Of a DNA stretch of 44,395 nucleotides, positions 25,777-33,632 are shown in pieces. The DNA comes from Verrucomicrobiota bacterium (GTDB taxonomy: Bacteria; Bacteroidota; Bacteroidia; Flavobacteriales_E; Vicingaceae). Made by a program: the position numbers and the translations under genes. Below the pieces are notes generated by a model. That model did not search any database and was not told where the DNA came from. It saw only the letters and a list, made by a program, of their open reading frames with translations. The stretch lies in contig PAVT01000069.1 in the NCBI GenBank assembly GCA_002713165.1, positions 1 to 44,395 of the forward strand, given 5' to 3'. Within the stretch, counting starts at the first letter, position 1, and every line of letters starts with the position of its first letter.

Positions 25777-25957
25777 TCACTTATCAAAATATACAGGCAT
25801 TGCCGTAAAAATGGCAAGCATACTCCTTTTAGGAGTGTTTGCTGGATATAAATTGGATGAATTTCTTGAGTTCGATGCGCATCCTTTTACGATCTTATTT
25901 TCACTCGGCGCTTGTATTCTTTCAATGTACATCATCATCAAAGAAGTTAGCCAATGA
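25724..25957 (+). CDS. AtpZ/AtpI family protein
   Basis: This small membrane protein of ATP synthase operons is thought to help assembly of the c-ring or Mg transport. The 77-aa product has two membrane helices, SILLLGVFAGYKLDEF and FTILFSLGACILSMYIII, separated by a short loop, as in AtpZ. The start at 25724 overlaps bactofilin by 53 bp; ATG 25739 would shorten this to 38 bp. The end overlaps the next gene by ATGA. Confidence 0.85.
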   Translation: MTTARMTEQPKQEKKQPNHLSKYTGIAVKMASILLLGVFAGYKLDEFLEFDAHPFTILFSLGACILSMYIIIKEVSQ

Positions 25958-26337
25958 AAATTTATATACGACAACTAACATTTATAAGTATCGCGCTCAT
26001 CGCGATACAATTGATCGTATTTTACTTCTTAGAGTTGGAGCTATCCATTTTGTATGCTATAGCATATTTCTATTTAATTGGTTTCAACATTGTGGCACAC
26101 CACTTTCTGCTCAAAGCCAATGCTGAGCGCCCACAAAAATTTATCAATACGTTCATTGCTTTTCTGGGATTAAAAATGTTCATGTCTTTACTTCTGATCT
26201 TGGTGCTAGGATTGTCTTTTAAAAATCAATTGCTGCCCTTGGTGATCACCTTTCTAATTCTCTATTTCTGCTACACTATTTTTGAGATTAAAACCTTGCT
26301 AAAACTGCCCAAGGAGAAAGCAAATAATTCCAACTAA
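25954..26337 (+). CDS. AtpI-like small membrane protein
   Basis: The 127-aa protein has four predicted membrane helices, at about 6-24, 27-48, 67-85 and 91-110, with a basic C-terminal tail. Its place between atpZ and atpB and the helix layout fit the ATP synthase subunit I family, though the sequence is poorly conserved. The start overlaps atpZ by 4 bp. Confidence 0.7.
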   Translation: MKIYIRQLTFISIALIAIQLIVFYFLELELSILYAIAYFYLIGFNIVAHHFLLKANAERPQKFINTFIAFLGLKMFMSLLLILVLGLSFKNQLLPLVITFLILYFCYTIFEIKTLLKLPKEKANNSN

Positions 26338-26339
26338 AA

Positions 26340-26361
26340 AAAGAGCATTTTATGCCTCTTT
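26340..26361 (+). terminator. Weak hairpin between atpI-like gene and atpB
   Basis: AAAGAG (26340-26345) pairs with CTCTTT (26356-26361) around CATTTTATGC, which itself can pair partly. The stem is AT-rich and without a long U tract after it, so it may only attenuate. A promoter box follows. Confidence 0.4.
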
Positions 26362-26377
26362 CTACATTTTTATTTTC

Positions 26378-26385
26378 TAGTTTTG
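26378..26385 (+). promoter_or_regulatory. -7 box upstream of atpB
   Basis: TAGTTTTG matches TAnnTTTG exactly and lies 37 nt before the atpB start. No clear TTTG is found at 19-21 bp (TTTC at 15 bp). It probably gives the core ATP synthase genes their own start in addition to readthrough from bactofilin. Confidence 0.5.
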
Positions 26386-26422
26386 CAGTCGAATTTGAGA
26401 CCCTATCAATTGCAGCAAAAGA

Positions 26423-27535
26423 ATGAGATTTAATTCACTCAATACAAAGACAGTAGCTATTCGAATAGCCTTCGCATTACTTTTCATTTTCGGAAGCAAT
26501 TATGCAAGTGCGAGCAATGAAAATAATGAAGAAAACGACTTCAATGCTGGAGAGATGATCATGCATCATATTCTTGATGCCCATGAAATTCATCTCTTTA
26601 CTTTGAACGAGGGAACTCCAGAGGAACACCACATTAACATTCCTTTGCCCATCATTCTGTACACCGACGACAGAGGTGTCGAGGTATTTTCTTCGTCAAA
26701 ATTTCACAATGCGGATCACAGTTACGACCGCTACATCATGCACCATGAAAAAATATACATTGCTGATGCAGATGGCCAATTGGTGTTTGATGAGAAAGAA
26801 CATGCAATCAACGAAAAACCCATAGACCTTTCGATTACGAAAACGGTAACAGGAATACTCATTACAGTCATCCTCATGTTCTTCCTTTTTGGGGGCATGG
26901 CCAAGAGTTACAAGAAACGAAGAGGACAAGCACCCAAAGGAGTGCAATCTTTTCTAGAACCGCTTGTTCTTTTTGTGCGAGATGAAATCGCCAAACCGTC
27001 GATTGGACACAAATACGAGCGCTACATGCCCTTTTTATTAAGTGTGTTCTTTTTTATATGGATAGCCAATTTATTGGGACTTATTCCATTTATTGGAGGT
27101 TTCAATGTGACGGGTAACATTTCAATTACCTTGGTCCTGGCGACCTTCACATTTGTCATCACAACATTTACAAGCAACAAAAATTATTGGATCCATATAT
27201 TCAACACCCCAGGTGTTCCATGGTGGCTTAAATTGCCCGTTCCACTCATGCCTGTCATTGAATTGTTTGGAATGTTCATCAAACCGGTAGTATTGACATT
27301 GCGTCTTTTCGCCAACATTACGGCAGGACACATAATCATTTTATCCTTTGTGAGTTTGATCTTCATATTTGGAAATTTATTTGGAGACGGTGCAGGATAT
27401 GGTGTATCCATCGTATCAATTGCGTTCTCAATATTTATGAACTTTTTAGAATTGTTGGTTGCCTTTTTACAGGCGTATGTGTTCACCTTACTTTCTGCAC
27501 TGTATTTCGGGGCAGCAGTAGAAGAACACCATTAA
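26423..27535 (+). CDS. atpB: ATP synthase subunit a
   Basis: Subunit a forms the proton half-channels of the membrane sector. The 370-aa protein is much longer than the E. coli form (271 aa). It has a signal-peptide-like start (1-30) and a periplasmic extension of about 105 residues with eleven histidines. The usual membrane core begins at about 143. The essential Arg is Arg294 in LTLRLFANITAGH. Helices also carry ANLLGLIPF and the final ELLVAFLQAYVFTLLSALYF. The extension is a feature I associate with Bacteroidota AtpB. Confidence 0.95.
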   Translation: MRFNSLNTKTVAIRIAFALLFIFGSNYASASNENNEENDFNAGEMIMHHILDAHEIHLFTLNEGTPEEHHINIPLPIILYTDDRGVEVFSSSKFHNADHSYDRYIMHHEKIYIADADGQLVFDEKEHAINEKPIDLSITKTVTGILITVILMFFLFGGMAKSYKKRRGQAPKGVQSFLEPLVLFVRDEIAKPSIGHKYERYMPFLLSVFFFIWIANLLGLIPFIGGFNVTGNISITLVLATFTFVITTFTSNKNYWIHIFNTPGVPWWLKLPVPLMPVIELFGMFIKPVVLTLRLFANITAGHIIILSFVSLIFIFGNLFGDGAGYGVSIVSIAFSIFMNFLELLVAFLQAYVFTLLSALYFGAAVEEHH

Positions 27536-27566
27536 ATAGTAACTATTAACCCTTAATAAATTAATT

Positions 27567-27815
27567 ATGGAAGTTTTATCAATTTTATTGGATGCTGCAA
27601 TGGGTTACCTTGGAGCTGGAGTTGGTGCAGGATTGGCTGCGATTGGTGCTGGTATCGGTATTGGTCGTATTGGTGGTTCTGCGCTTGAGTCTATGGCTCG
27701 TCAACCTGAATCAATCGGTGACATTCGTTCAAACATGATCGTTGCTGCTGCATTGGTTGAAGGTGCTGCATTCTTTGGAATTATCGTTTGTCTTCTTGTC
27801 ATCTTCTTGACCTAA
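27567..27815 (+). CDS. atpE: ATP synthase subunit c
   Basis: This 82-aa proteolipid forms the rotor ring. Two hydrophobic helices flank the polar loop RQPES (Arg45-Gln46-Pro47). The first has the Gly-rich packing GAGVGAGLAAIGAGIGIGRIGG, and the second carries the ion-binding Glu65 in AALVEGAAFF. The residue after Glu is Gly rather than Ser or Thr, so the sodium ligand set is absent and the ring should carry protons. A 13-bp hairpin follows the gene. Confidence 0.96.
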   Translation: MEVLSILLDAAMGYLGAGVGAGLAAIGAGIGIGRIGGSALESMARQPESIGDIRSNMIVAAALVEGAAFFGIIVCLLVIFLT

Positions 27816-27830
27816 GCAAATACAACATTT

Positions 27831-27861
27831 AAATCTCTGCAGCGGTTGGCTGCAGAGATTT
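27831..27861 (+). terminator. Strong hairpin after atpE
   Basis: AAATCTCTGCAGC (27831-27843) is the perfect complement of GCTGCAGAGATTT (27849-27861) around the 5-nt loop GGTTG, followed by TT. With the short T run it would be a partial terminator or a 3' block against exonucleases, both of which would raise atpE mRNA over the downstream genes. Confidence 0.75.
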
Positions 27862-27894
27862 TTCAACTTTCTAATTGATTAAAAAGAAAAAATT

Positions 27895-28389
27895 ATGGAT
27901 TTAGTTCAACCCGGATTAGGACTCGTTATTTGGATGACCCTCGCATTCCTAGTGGTATTGTTCCTTTTGGGAAAATTCGCTTGGAAGCCTATTTTGACAA
28001 TGATTCGTGAAAGAGAAGAATCGATCGAAGATGCTCTCAAAGAAGCTGAAAAAGCGAAAGATGCTATACGTAAATTGAAATCCGACAATGAGCAGTTGTT
28101 GAATGAAGCAAGGCAAGAGCGTGAGGAGATTGTTAAATCAGCACGCGAGATGAAAAGCAGAATTCTTGCTGAAGCTGAAACCAAGGCCAATGAAAAAGGC
28201 GACAAAATCATTGCTGAGGCAAGAGAGCAAATCAACGCTGAAAAATCAGCTGCCATCAATGAATTAAAGAATCAAGTTGCTGCATTGTCCATCGAGATTG
28301 CTGAGAAAATAGTAAAACAAGAATTGGCCTCAAACGACAAGCAAAAAGAATTGATTCAAAATGCACTTGAAAGCTCAAAGCTTAATTAA
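27895..28389 (+). CDS. atpF: ATP synthase subunit b
   Basis: Subunit b is the peripheral stalk. The 164-aa product has one N-terminal membrane helix (about 9-28, LGLVIWMTLAFLVVLFLLGK). A long charged coiled coil rich in Glu, Lys and Ala follows and ends in the delta-binding region. The gene ends directly at the atpH start codon with no base between. Confidence 0.96.
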   Translation: MDLVQPGLGLVIWMTLAFLVVLFLLGKFAWKPILTMIREREESIEDALKEAEKAKDAIRKLKSDNEQLLNEARQEREEIVKSAREMKSRILAEAETKANEKGDKIIAEAREQINAEKSAAINELKNQVAALSIEIAEKIVKQELASNDKQKELIQNALESSKLN

Positions 28390-28932
28390 ATGAAAGGATC
28401 ACGTTCATCAATTCGTTATGCAAAAGCTTACATGAAGCTTGCTAAAGAACAATCTTTCGTAGATGAAGCGATTGAAGACATAAAACTTATTCTTCAAACG
28501 GTGACATCCAATCGTGAGCTTGAATTATTTTTACACAGTCCACTAATCAAATCAGACAAGAAACAAGCTGCATTCAATTCAATTTTTAGTGGAAAAACGC
28601 AACAACAAACTGAACGATTTGTCAGCGAAATCATAAAGCAAGGCAGAGAAAAGCAATTGACAGACATCTGTGAGCGATTCATTGATTTATACAACGAATC
28701 TCACAACATCGCGCGTATTTCAGTAACTACCGCTATGCCCTTGGACGATACTATGCGTTCAAAATTGCTAGAAGTGGTAAAGAAAAAATACAATTACACC
28801 AAAGTAGAACTGAACGAAATCATCGATGAAAACATCCTTGGTGGAATGGTGATGCGGATGGGCGACATGCAATTGGACAGCAGTATCCGAAGACAAATTA
28901 ATGATTTAAAGAAAGAACTTTTACAAGAATAA
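28390..28932 (+). CDS. atpH: ATP synthase subunit delta
   Basis: Delta ties the peripheral stalk to the top of the alpha/beta head. The 180-aa length is normal. The N-terminal helical domain starts RYAKAYMKLAKEQ, and the C-terminal part has the family signature NEIIDENILGGMVMRMGDMQ followed by DSSIRRQINDLKKEL. Confidence 0.95.
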   Translation: MKGSRSSIRYAKAYMKLAKEQSFVDEAIEDIKLILQTVTSNRELELFLHSPLIKSDKKQAAFNSIFSGKTQQQTERFVSEIIKQGREKQLTDICERFIDLYNESHNIARISVTTAMPLDDTMRSKLLEVVKKKYNYTKVELNEIIDENILGGMVMRMGDMQLDSSIRRQINDLKKELLQE

Positions 28933-28953
28933 TTGATTACTAAATAAAAGCAA

Positions 28954-30531
28954 ATGGCTGAAGTTAATCCAGCAGAAGTATCTGCAATCCTTAAAGACCA
29001 AATACAAGGCATTAAATCAGAAACTGATTTAGAAGAAGTGGGTACCGTTCTTCAAGTAGGAGATGGTATTGCGCGCATCTATGGCATGTCTCAAGTACAA
29101 TCAGGAGAGCTCATTGAATTTGACAATGGCTTAATGGGCATCGTTTTGAACCTTGAAGAAGACAATGTTGGAGCTGTATTGCTCGGTTCCTCCAGTAAGG
29201 TAAAGGAAGGAGACACTGTACGAAGAACAAAACGTATCGCATCGATCAACACTGGTGAAGGCATGTTGGGACGCGTTGTGAATGCATTGGGTGAGCCGAT
29301 TGATGGAAAAGGACCTATCGAAGGAGAGACATTTGAAATGCCCATTGAGCGAAAAGCACCTGGTGTAATTTTCAGACAGCCAGTTGATGAACCACTTCAA
29401 ACAGGCATTAAGTCCATTGATTCAATGATTCCAATTGGTCGTGGACAAAGAGAGTTGATCATTGGTGACAGACAGACTGGAAAAACAACAGTGGCCATTG
29501 ATACCATTATCAATCAAAAAGAGTTCTTTGACAAAGGGGAACCAGTATACTGTGTATACGTAGCCATTGGGCAAAAAGGATCAACGGTTGCTGGTATCGT
29601 AAAAACTTTAGAAGATGCTGGGGCAATGGAATACACTACCATTGTTGCAGCCAACGCTTCTGACCCAGCTCCTATGCAGTTTTACGCTCCATTTACAGGA
29701 GCTGCGATTGCTGAATACTTTAGAGATACAGGCCGTCCTGCTTTGATCATTTATGACGATTTGTCTAAGCAAGCTGTGGCCTACAGAGAAGTATCCTTAT
29801 TGCTGAGAAGACCTCCGGGACGTGAAGCATACCCAGGTGATGTATTTTATTTGCACTCAAGGTTGTTGGAAAGAGCAGCGAAAGTGATCAATGATGACAC
29901 CATTGCTTCTCAAATGAATGATTTGCCCGATTCTTTGAAAGACAAAGTTAAAGGCGGTGGGTCTATCACAGCATTGCCGATCATTGAAACGCAAGCTGGT
30001 GATGTATCTGCATACATTCCGACCAACGTAATTTCAATTACGGATGGACAGATATTCTTGGAATCTAACTTGTTCTTGTCCGGTGTAAGACCTGCCATTA
30101 ACGTAGGGATATCCGTTTCTAGGGTTGGTGGTGCTGCACAGATTAAGTCAATGAAAAAAGTTGCAGGTACCTTAAAGCTAGATCAAGCACAATATAGAGA
30201 ATTGGAAGCCTTCTCTAAGTTTGGCTCTGACCTTGATGCTGCGACTAAATCAGTACTTGATAAAGGCGCAAGAAACGTTGAAATCTTGAAGCAAGCTCAA
30301 AACTCTCCAATGTCAGTGGAGGAGCAAGTAGCGATCATTTATCTTGGTACTAAGGGATTGTTAAGGAATGTACCTGTAGATCAGGTAAAGAAATTTGAAT
30401 TAGAGTTCCTTGAGTACATGAATGCTAAACATCGTGATACTTTGGATGCACTAAGGGCTGGAAAGTATACAGATGCTGAAACCTCTGTGTTGGAAAAAGT
30501 TTCCGAAGAACTTACAGCGGCTTACGCTTAA
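28954..30531 (+). CDS. atpA: ATP synthase subunit alpha
   Basis: The 525-aa non-catalytic nucleotide-binding subunit of F1. The Walker A motif is GDRQTGKT at 171-178. The Walker B region is [12 protein letters not shown], the conserved hexamer contact sequence is [15 protein letters not shown], and the alpha signature [14 protein letters not shown] is present. The beta and epsilon genes (atpD, atpC) are not in the window; in Bacteroidota they usually form a separate locus. Confidence 0.98.
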   Translation: MAEVNPAEVSAILKDQIQGIKSETDLEEVGTVLQVGDGIARIYGMSQVQSGELIEFDNGLMGIVLNLEEDNVGAVLLGSSSKVKEGDTVRRTKRIASINTGEGMLGRVVNALGEPIDGKGPIEGETFEMPIERKAPGVIFRQPVDEPLQTGIKSIDSMIPIGRGQRELIIGDRQTGKTTVAIDTIINQKEFFDKGEPVYCVYVAIGQKGSTVAGIVKTLEDAGAMEYTTIVAANASDPAPMQFYAPFTGAAIAEYFRDTGRPALIIYDDLSKQAVAYREVSLLLRRPPGREAYPGDVFYLHSRLLERAAKVINDDTIASQMNDLPDSLKDKVKGGGSITALPIIETQAGDVSAYIPTNVISITDGQIFLESNLFLSGVRPAINVGISVSRVGGAAQIKSMKKVAGTLKLDQAQYRELEAFSKFGSDLDAATKSVLDKGARNVEILKQAQNSPMSVEEQVAIIYLGTKGLLRNVPVDQVKKFELEFLEYMNAKHRDTLDALRAGKYTDAETSVLEKVSEELTAAYA

Positions 30532-30554
30532 TCTGAAAACACCATTCGATCGTT

Positions 30555-31442
30555 ATGGCGAATTTAAAAGAAATACGAAATAGAATATCATCGGTCAGTT
30601 CAACCCGACAGATTACTTCCGCAATGAAAATGGTCTCAGCCGCGAAACTTCGTCGTGCTCAAGATGCCATTACTCAAATGCGCCCTTACGCCAATAAACT
30701 CAAAGAATTGTTGGGTAATTTAAGCGAAAGTGCTGAAGGAAATGCGGTTGGAGCATACACTGAAAACCGTGAAGTCAATAAAGTTCTTTTGATTCCGATT
30801 ACATCTAATAGAGGCTTGGCAGGAGCCTTTAACTCCAACATCATCAAAGAGACCAAACGCTTAATTGAAGAGCACAAAGAGAAAAGAATTACTGTGTTAG
30901 CAGTTGGTAAAAAGGCAGATGATTTCTTTAAAAATACGGAGTACAATATCAAAGGAACTACCTTACCTTCAAAGCTTGATAAAATCTTTGATGATTTAAC
31001 CTATGAGCGAGTATCGAAAGTGGCTCAAAAAATTATGAATGCGTTCGCTTACAAACAATTTGACCAGGTAATTCTTGTGTACAATGAGTTTGTGAATGCA
31101 GCTGTTCAGAAAGTTAGAACAGAACAAATGCTGCCCATTTTACCTTCGGAACAGGATGAAACGGAAAACAGCAATCAAAGTACTGATTACATCTTTGAAC
31201 CATCAAAAGAGTTTATCATTGGCGAATTGATGCCTAAATCGTTGAAATTGCATTTGTACAAAGCCATCTTGGACTCTTATGCTTCTGAGCATGGAGCTAG
31301 AATGACTGCAATGCACAAAGCGACAGACAATGCTACCGAATTGATAACAGACCTTAAATTGGTGTACAACAAGGCACGTCAAGCATCCATTACCAATGAA
31401 ATATTAGAAATTGTTGGTGGGGCTGAGGCCTTGAACGGATAA
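30555..31442 (+). CDS. atpG: ATP synthase subunit gamma
   Basis: The 295-aa central shaft of the rotor. The N-terminal helix starts MANLKEIRNRISSVSSTRQI with TSAMKMVSAAKLRRAQ. The Rossmann-like middle has TSNRGLAGAFNSNI, and the C-terminal helix carries SEHGARMTAMHKATDNA and ARQASITNEILEIVGGAEAL. Last gene of the operon; a strong terminator follows. Confidence 0.97.
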   Translation: MANLKEIRNRISSVSSTRQITSAMKMVSAAKLRRAQDAITQMRPYANKLKELLGNLSESAEGNAVGAYTENREVNKVLLIPITSNRGLAGAFNSNIIKETKRLIEEHKEKRITVLAVGKKADDFFKNTEYNIKGTTLPSKLDKIFDDLTYERVSKVAQKIMNAFAYKQFDQVILVYNEFVNAAVQKVRTEQMLPILPSEQDETENSNQSTDYIFEPSKEFIIGELMPKSLKLHLYKAILDSYASEHGARMTAMHKATDNATELITDLKLVYNKARQASITNEILEIVGGAEALNG

Positions 31443-31460
31443 AAATCTGAAACGTAGAAC

Positions 31461-31487
31461 AAAAAAAGCCCCAATGGGGCTTTTTTT
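31461..31487. terminator. Bidirectional terminator after atpG
   Basis: AAAAAAAGCCCC (31461-31472) and GGGGCTTTTTTT (31476-31487) form a perfect stem around a 3-nt loop. It ends the ATP synthase operon and also lies at the stop codon of the convergent coiled-coil gene. Confidence 0.93.
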
Positions 31488-32427
31488 ATTTTAAAGAATG
31501 TGTTGTGGAGGCCATCTCATAATCTTCTGCGAACAATGCAATGTTATAGCTTCCTGCTAAAACAACGTAATTGTCGTCGGGCTTTTGCCAATCTAGGCAA
31601 AGCTTTTGCGCGGATTGGTCATAACTGACCACCATTTTGTCGGTGTAATAGCTGTTCTTGCCATTGAATTCAAACTTGCCCTCCTCCCCATCTTCAGACA
31701 ATAGAAATTGGCCGTCAGGAGCTATAATTTGGAGATAAAGTGTTTTCTTTTCCACCTTGGCTACTTTATTTTCCCTCAACGTAAAACACACCCGGATCTT
31801 GTCTGTTTTTCGTGCCCTGTCTGTTTCTTTCCCAGTCATGTCCCGCCTTACACGTACACCAAACACCTCAACATCCGCGACATCGAGTCTACTTGCCAAT
31901 GCCACTTTACTTGACAAGTTTTCATTTGATTTGACTAGCTCTTTGGACCTCCTCCGCTCTTGATTCAGCGTTGTTTTTACCTCTTGGTTTTCCTTTCTCA
32001 ATCCAACATTTAGCGTGTTCAAAGAATCAATGGTAACCACATAGCCTTTCATGATCGTTCGTAAGGTAGTCGTCTCTTTTTTCAACTTATAGATCGCAAA
32101 ATCTTTGTCCTTTACTTTTGCCAACAGCTCCTCTATTTCGTTTTTTCGATTTGACAATTCCATTTTCATTGAATCATTGTCTGTCTCCATAGAATCCAAT
32201 TCATTCAGCATATCTGTGAGCTCTTCTTCCAACTCTCCGCGTTCATTATTCAGCAACTCAATTTCAGTCCCACGCTCAGACATGTCCTTTCGCAATTCGA
32301 AAAATTGCCAAAAAGTGATGCCCAATACAATGGACAATAACACTATGATGGCGATCAGCACTTTGTTTGTGCGTTTCAGCCTTAACTCTTGATTTGCAGA
32401 ACTATGCTGCGTATCTTTCTTTTCCAT
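31486..32427 (-). CDS. Single-pass membrane coiled-coil protein, function unknown
   Basis: The 313-aa protein has a basic N-terminal tail, one membrane helix (about 23-43) and a long coiled coil (about 45-175) with many Glu, Leu and Asn. A globular beta-rich C-terminal domain (about 180-313) is marked by RVCFTLRENKVAKVEKKTLYLQI and SYNIALFAED. I recall similar Bacteroidota proteins of unknown role, sometimes mislabelled as chromosome partitioning. The orientation is uncertain; with the basic N-terminus in the cytoplasm, the coil would reach into the periplasm. TATCTTTG ends 5 nt before its start. It is divergent from comF. Confidence 0.75.
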   Translation of the reverse strand: MEKKDTQHSSANQELRLKRTNKVLIAIIVLLSIVLGITFWQFFELRKDMSERGTEIELLNNERGELEEELTDMLNELDSMETDNDSMKMELSNRKNEIEELLAKVKDKDFAIYKLKKETTTLRTIMKGYVVTIDSLNTLNVGLRKENQEVKTTLNQERRRSKELVKSNENLSSKVALASRLDVADVEVFGVRVRRDMTGKETDRARKTDKIRVCFTLRENKVAKVEKKTLYLQIIAPDGQFLLSEDGEEGKFEFNGKNSYYTDKMVVSYDQSAQKLCLDWQKPDDNYVVLAGSYNIALFAEDYEMASTTHSLK

Positions 32428-32452
32428 ATTCGCAAAGATAGTGTTAAATTTA
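32421..32452 (+). promoter_or_regulatory. Candidate promoter of comF
   Basis: TTTC (32421-32424), a 20-bp spacer and TAAATTTA (32445-32452) each match the TTTG / TAnnTTTG consensus with one change. The -7 box ends 4 nt before the comF ATG. Confidence 0.45.
32433..32440 (-). promoter_or_regulatory. -7 box directly before coiled-coil gene start
   Basis: The minus strand reads TATCTTTG (exact TAnnTTTG), ending 5 nt before the ATG at 32427. GTTG lies 21 bp upstream, inside the first codons of comF. The two divergent promoters are interleaved. Confidence 0.6.
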
Positions 32453-32456
32453 GTGG

Positions 32457-33137
32457 ATGATCAACCATTTGACAAACCTACTATTCCCAAAAATGTGCTT
32501 TGCTTGCGAAAAGCCCATTCATGAAAAAGTGGAGGACATTTGTTTAAACTGTCGTATAGCTCTGCCAAGAGTCATGCAATCAAAAAATCATCCCAATCCA
32601 GTAGAAAAAATTTTCAAAGGTCGATTGCAGTTGGAACGTGCTACTGCTTTTTTGCGTTTTGAAAAACAAGGAAAACTACAATCCTTGTTGCATCATCTAA
32701 AATACAAAGGTGTTTCTAGTATAGGACTAAACTTGGGAGAACTCGCTGCTGTTGAACTCCTCGATTACAATTTCTTTGAAGGCATTGAGGCCATAGTGCC
32801 TTTGCCAATTCACCCAAAAAAGGTAAAAATTAGAGGTTACAATCAAAGCGATCTCATTGCAGAAGGCATTGCCAAGGTGACTGGATTGGAGGTGTTGAAC
32901 ACCTCAATCATAAAAGACACCAATAGCGCATCTCAAACGCGCAAGTCACGCTTTGAACGATGGCAAAATGTAGCGACAGCCTTCAAAGTTACCACAACAG
33001 ACAAGTTAAAGCACAAACATGTACTGCTTGTGGATGATGTAGTCACCACTGGAGCGACTGCTGAAAGTTGTGGGTTGACGCTGTTGAATGTCGACGGATT
33101 GAAGCTAAGTTTTCTAAGCATAGCCTGTACATATTAG
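32457..33137 (+). CDS. ComF family phosphoribosyltransferase-like protein
   Basis: ComF proteins aid DNA uptake in competent bacteria and have a phosphoribosyltransferase fold. The 226-aa sequence has an N-terminal zinc finger, Cys14/Cys17 and Cys29/Cys32 (CFAC ... CLNC). The signature VPLPIHPKKVKIRGYNQSD follows at about 114-132, and the PRPP-binding loop VLLVDDVVTTGAT stands at 189-201. All key residues are present. The biochemical activity of the family is not settled. Confidence 0.92.
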   Translation: MINHLTNLLFPKMCFACEKPIHEKVEDICLNCRIALPRVMQSKNHPNPVEKIFKGRLQLERATAFLRFEKQGKLQSLLHHLKYKGVSSIGLNLGELAAVELLDYNFFEGIEAIVPLPIHPKKVKIRGYNQSDLIAEGIAKVTGLEVLNTSIIKDTNSASQTRKSRFERWQNVATAFKVTTTDKLKHKHVLLVDDVVTTGATAESCGLTLLNVDGLKLSFLSIACTY

Positions 33138-33155
33138 CTAAATTTACGGCGACCA

Positions 33156-33632
33156 ATGGAAACACTCATCGATCAAGAAAAACAAAAACGTGCAAAGTAC
33201 CAATCCCTCTTGCCACAAATCAAGGCATTGTTGGAGGGTGAGGATGACCTCGTGGCCAATATGGCAAATGTGGCTGCTGCATTAAAATCTAGCTTTAACT
33301 TTTTCTGGGTAGGCTTTTATCGTTTTGATGGCAAAGAATTGGTGCTCGGTCCTTTTCAAGGTCCGGTGGCCTGCACAAGAATCGACCCTTCAAGAGGAGT
33401 GTGTGGAAAAGCATACCGAAGCCAAGAGAGCATTGTTGTTCCTGATGTGCATGCTTTTGATGACCACATTGCATGCAGTCCACTAAGTAAGTCAGAAATC
33501 GTTGTTCCGATCATGAAAGAAAACAAGGTTGTTTTGTTGTTGGATGTGGACAGTGACACCCTCAATGATTTTTCTGCGGTAGACAAAGAACACCTTGAAA
33601 TGATTGCCAACCAAATAGCTGCTCTACTTTGA
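33156..33632 (+). CDS. msrC: Free methionine-(R)-sulfoxide reductase (GAF domain)
   Basis: The enzyme reduces free Met-R-sulfoxide in the cytosol with thioredoxin. The 158-aa sequence is one GAF domain with the three conserved cysteines: Cys73 (VACTRI), Cys83 (GVCGKA) and Cys107 (HIACSPLSKSEIVVP). This spacing separates it from ordinary GAF sensors. It follows comF after 18 bp, and its TGA stop overlaps the TTG start of the next gene. Confidence 0.92.
   Translation: METLIDQEKQKRAKYQSLLPQIKALLEGEDDLVANMANVAAALKSSFNFFWVGFYRFDGKELVLGPFQGPVACTRIDPSRGVCGKAYRSQESIVVPDVHAFDDHIACSPLSKSEIVVPIMKENKVVLLLDVDSDTLNDFSAVDKEHLEMIANQIAALL

Noticed and set aside
31443-31485. Loss of atpD and atpC from the ATP synthase operon
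   Set aside because: In Bacteroidota these two genes normally sit at a separate locus, and a terminator closes the operon right after atpG, so nothing appears deleted.
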